A stretch of DNA of 64,000 nt from Cupriavidus sp. WKF15 (GTDB taxonomy: Bacteria > Pseudomonadota > Gammaproteobacteria > Burkholderiales > Burkholderiaceae). The stretch spans positions 2,662,645 to 2,726,644 of the forward strand of contig NZ_CP119573.1 in the NCBI RefSeq assembly GCF_029278605.1, written 5' to 3'. This document shows positions 61,347-64,000 of the stretch, piece by piece. Made by a program: the position numbers and the translations under genes. Each line of letters begins with the position of its first letter. Position 1 is the first letter of the stretch. The notes below the pieces were generated by a model. The model searched no databases. It saw only the letters and a list, made by a program, of their open reading frames with translations, and had not been told where the DNA came from.

Positions 61347-62597
61347 ATGTCGTTGCTTTTCAATCCGCCGCCCGCCGATGGACGGGCGCAGCCAGCGCCC
61401 GCGCCTGCCGTGGTTCCGCATCTTGTCCGCGACGACGCCGAAGCGATCGCCATTGCGCGCCGGCTGGCCGCACACTTTGCGCCCGGAGCGGCCGAGCGCG
61501 ACCGCGAACGGCGCCTGCCCTGGGAGGAACTGGAAGCCTTCAGCGCCAGCGGCCTGTGGGGCATCACCGTGCCGCGCGAATACGGTGGCGCGGGCGTGTC
61601 CAACACCACGCTGGCGGAGGTCATCGCCATCATCGCTGCCGCGGATGGCTCGCTCGGGCAGATTCCGCAGAACCACTTCTATGCGCTGGAGGTGCTGCGT
61701 GTTGGCGGCACGCCAGCGCAGCAGGCATTCTTCTATGCCCGCGCACTGGCCGGCGAGCGCTTCGGCAACGCACTGGCCGAGATCGGCCACAAGGACTTCC
61801 GCCGCCGCACGCGGCTCACGCCAGACGGCGACGGCTTCCGCATCGATGGCAAGAAGTTCTATTGCACCGGCGCGCTGTATGCGCACTGGATTCCCACACT
61901 AGTAGTGGCCGAGGAAGCCGGACGCGAAGTCACGTGGCTCGCGTTTGTGCCGCGCACGGCCGCCGGTGTCGGCATTACGGATGACTGGGACGGCTTTGGC
62001 CAGCGCATCACCGGCAGCGGCTCGGTGACGTTCGAGAACGTACGCGTCGAGGCTGACTGGGTGGTGCCGTTCCTCGCCTCGTTCGAGCGGCCCACGACCA
62101 TCGGTCCCTTTGCCCAGTTGCTGCATGCGGCGATCGACCTCGGCATCGGCCGTGGCGCGCTGGCAGCCACGCTGCCGTTCCTGCGCGACCACGCACGGCC
62201 GTGGATCGATGCCGGCGTAGCACGCGCGGCGGACGACCCGCTGACGCTGCACCAGCTTGGCGAGGTCCAGGTACGGCTGCGCGCCGCCGAAGCACTCGTG
62301 CGCCGCGCCGGCCGTGCCACCGATGCCGCGCAGCAGGTGGCCGACGAACAGACCGTCGCGCAGGCGTCGCTGGCCGTTGCTGCCGCGCGTGCGCTCACGA
62401 CAACCGCATCGCTGCTTGCCGGCACGCGGCTGTTCGAGCTGGGCGGCACGTCCGCCACGCTCGACAACCAGGGCCTGGACCGTTTCTGGCGCAACGCGCG
62501 CACGCATACGTTGCACGATCCGGTTCGCTGGAAATACCACGCGGTCGGCAACTTCCATCTCAATGACAAGCTGCCGCCGCGGCATGGAGCGATCTGA
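61347..62597 (+). CDS. Acyl-CoA-dehydrogenase-fold flavin monooxygenase (SfnB-like), copy 3
   Basis: This 416-residue protein starts at the ATG at 61347, directly after copy 2. It shares long stretches with copy 2 (ITVPREYGGAGVSNTTLAEV, GSLGQIPQNHFYALEVLR, FWRNARTHTLHDPVRWKYH), so the pair is a tandem duplication. It has one Met and one Cys. Its stop shares a base with the start of the next gene, so the three downstream genes are coupled. Confidence 0.86.
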   Translation: MSLLFNPPPADGRAQPAPAPAVVPHLVRDDAEAIAIARRLAAHFAPGAAERDRERRLPWEELEAFSASGLWGITVPREYGGAGVSNTTLAEVIAIIAAADGSLGQIPQNHFYALEVLRVGGTPAQQAFFYARALAGERFGNALAEIGHKDFRRRTRLTPDGDGFRIDGKKFYCTGALYAHWIPTLVVAEEAGREVTWLAFVPRTAAGVGITDDWDGFGQRITGSGSVTFENVRVEADWVVPFLASFERPTTIGPFAQLLHAAIDLGIGRGALAATLPFLRDHARPWIDAGVARAADDPLTLHQLGEVQVRLRAAEALVRRAGRATDAAQQVADEQTVAQASLAVAAARALTTTASLLAGTRLFELGGTSATLDNQGLDRFWRNARTHTLHDPVRWKYHAVGNFHLNDKLPPRHGAI

Positions 62598-63964
62598 TGG
62601 CGAACCATGGACAGCGCAAGCAGATCCTGCTCAACGCGTTCAACATGAACTGCGTGGGGCATATCAACCACGGGCTGTGGACGCACCCGCGCGACCGCTC
62701 GGCGGAGTACAACACACTGGAGTACTGGGTGGACCAGGCGCGCACGCTAGAACGCGGCCTGTTCGACGGATTGTTCATCGCCGACATCGTCGGCGTCTAT
62801 GACGTGTACCGCGGCAACGTCGATGTCACGCTGCAGGAATCGATCCAGCTTCCGGTGAACGACCCGCTGCTTCTCGTCCCCGCCATGGCCGCGGCCACCA
62901 GGCACCTTGGCTTCGGGGTCACGGTGAACCTGACCTATGAGCAGCCGTACCTGCTGGCGCGCCGGTTTTCCACGCTGGACCACCTGACGCGCGGGCGTGT
63001 CGGCTGGAACATCGTGACCGGCTACCTCGACAGCGCGGCGCGCGCCATGGGCCTCGAAGGACAGCTCGCCCACGACGAGCGCTACGACCGCGCCGACGAG
63101 TTTCTCGACGTGCTCTACAAACTCTGGGAAGGCAGCTGGCGGAACGACGCCGTGCTGCGCGACAAGGCCGCGCGCGTGTTCGCCGATCCGGCGAAGGTGC
63201 GCAAGATAAGCCACAGCGGGCGCTACTACAAGGTGGACGGCTATCACCTGTCCGAACCATCGCCGCAGCGCACACCTGTGCTGTTCCAGGCCGGCAGTTC
63301 GGGCCGGGGCCAGCGCTTTGCCGCACGCCACGCCGAATGCGTATTCATTTCCCCGCCGAACAAGGAAGCGGCGCGCAAGACGGTGTCCGCGCTGCGCGAG
63401 CAGCTCGTGGCTGCCGGACGACGTCCGGACGACGTCAAGGTCTTCATGGGCGCAGCCGTGGTCACGGGCCGCACCGAGGCCGAGGCGCGCGCCAGGCATG
63501 CCGAGTATCGCGACTATGCGAGCCGCGAGGCGGGACTCGCCCATTTCGCGGCCAGCACCGGCGTGGACTTCGCGCGCTACGGGCTCGACGACCCCGTGAA
63601 CTATGAAGGCGGCAACGCCATCGAATCGGCAACGAAAGCCGCCGCCCAGCATGGCTGGACGCGCCGCAAGCTGCTGGACCTGTTCGAGCTGGGCGGACGC
63701 TACCCGGCCATCGTCGGCGACCCGTCGCAGGTGGCCGACACGCTCGCCGAATGGGTCGACGAGACCGGCATCGATGGTTTCAATCTGAGCCGCACCGTGG
63801 TGCCGGAGAGCTACGAGGACTTCGTCGACCTCGTCGTCCCCGCACTGCAGGAGCGTGGCCGCTACAAGACCGCGTATGCCGACGGCACGCTGCGGCGCAA
63901 GCTGTTCGCCGAAGGCGACCGGTTGCCGGCGCGCCACGCGGCCGACGCATTCCGTCACGCATGA
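62597..63964 (+). CDS. NtaA/SnaA/DszA-family FMN-dependent monooxygenase
   Basis: This 455-residue TIM-barrel flavin monooxygenase starts at the ATG at 62597, overlapping the previous stop by one base. Family stretches are LNAFNMNCVGHINHGLW, GRVGWNIVTGYLDSAARAMG, the Tyr-rich RYDRADEFLDVLYKLW and VLFQAGSSGRGQRFAARHAE. NtaA/DszA enzymes use FMNH2 from a separate reductase to oxidise nitrilotriacetate, sulfones or alkyl sulfides. In this cluster an organosulfur compound is likely. It ends 36 bp before the window edge. Confidence 0.87.
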   Translation: MANHGQRKQILLNAFNMNCVGHINHGLWTHPRDRSAEYNTLEYWVDQARTLERGLFDGLFIADIVGVYDVYRGNVDVTLQESIQLPVNDPLLLVPAMAAATRHLGFGVTVNLTYEQPYLLARRFSTLDHLTRGRVGWNIVTGYLDSAARAMGLEGQLAHDERYDRADEFLDVLYKLWEGSWRNDAVLRDKAARVFADPAKVRKISHSGRYYKVDGYHLSEPSPQRTPVLFQAGSSGRGQRFAARHAECVFISPPNKEAARKTVSALREQLVAAGRRPDDVKVFMGAAVVTGRTEAEARARHAEYRDYASREAGLAHFAASTGVDFARYGLDDPVNYEGGNAIESATKAAAQHGWTRRKLLDLFELGGRYPAIVGDPSQVADTLAEWVDETGIDGFNLSRTVVPESYEDFVDLVVPALQERGRYKTAYADGTLRRKLFAEGDRLPARHAADAFRHA

Positions 63965-64000
63965 CGCACGCCTCCCTTTTCCGCATTGACAACTGACACC

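Overview
The window is high-GC beta-proteobacterial DNA, almost certainly a Cupriavidus or close Burkholderiaceae relative. The evidence is the repeated Bug/TctC-type receptors, a Gram-negative porin of the beta-proteobacterial type, an HME-RND metal pump, an intracellular PHA depolymerase, vanillate/ferulate genes and many universal stress proteins. The gene mix is that of an accessory replicon or an accessory part of a chromosome. No rRNA, tRNA, CRISPR array or phage was seen.

Region 1 (1-10.7 kb): the 5' end of an ECF sigma factor gene with an upstream lipoprotein, a DUF4148 protein, a membrane adenylate cyclase with a ferredoxin domain, a class A penicillin-binding protein, a catabolic-looking leuCD pair with a Bug receptor and a divergent LysR regulator, then two small proteins. 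Region 2 (10.7-16.8 kb): a czcCBA-like metal efflux operon preceded by a His-rich small protein. Region 3 (16.8-17.7 kb): a parDE toxin-antitoxin pair enclosed by near-perfect inverted repeats, apparently an inserted unit.

Region 4 (17.8-32.8 kb): a stress/low-oxygen block holding an FNR-type regulator with all four cluster cysteines, a degenerate response regulator, a NarL/FixJ two-component pair, Hsp20, a DksA-like protein, a PHA depolymerase, a beta-CASP metallo-beta-lactamase protein, five UspA proteins, a CBS protein, DUF1488 and DoxX. FNR-like boxes (TTGAT-N4-ATCAA variants) lie in several of its promoter regions, so the block looks like one oxygen-controlled regulon, comparable in content to the lxa locus of Burkholderia cenocepacia.

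Region 5 (33-46 kb): a complete ferulate-to-protocatechuate module. On the minus strand are ech, vdh and fcs, followed by a porin, a Bug receptor and an amidohydrolase; on the plus strand are a GntR regulator, vanA, vanB and an aromatic-acid MFS transporter. A MarR gene at 33.0 kb shares a promoter motif with the ech operon 13 kb away. Region 6 (46-50 kb): an inositol-phosphatase-like protein, an arsR-arsI-arsC-aqpS operon, and a LysR pseudogene whose two halves lie back to back on opposite strands.

Region 7 (50.3-64 kb): an organosulfur acquisition island. It has a Gsi/Dpp-like ABC transporter with an AhpD-like protein, an FMN reductase, three consecutive SfnB/DszC-like acyl-CoA-dehydrogenase-fold proteins and an NtaA/DszA-like FMN monooxygenase. 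Several products are almost free of Cys and Met, as expected of sulfur-starvation proteins. A 1477-bp IS701-family element with intact ends and a 4-bp target duplication has split the cluster.
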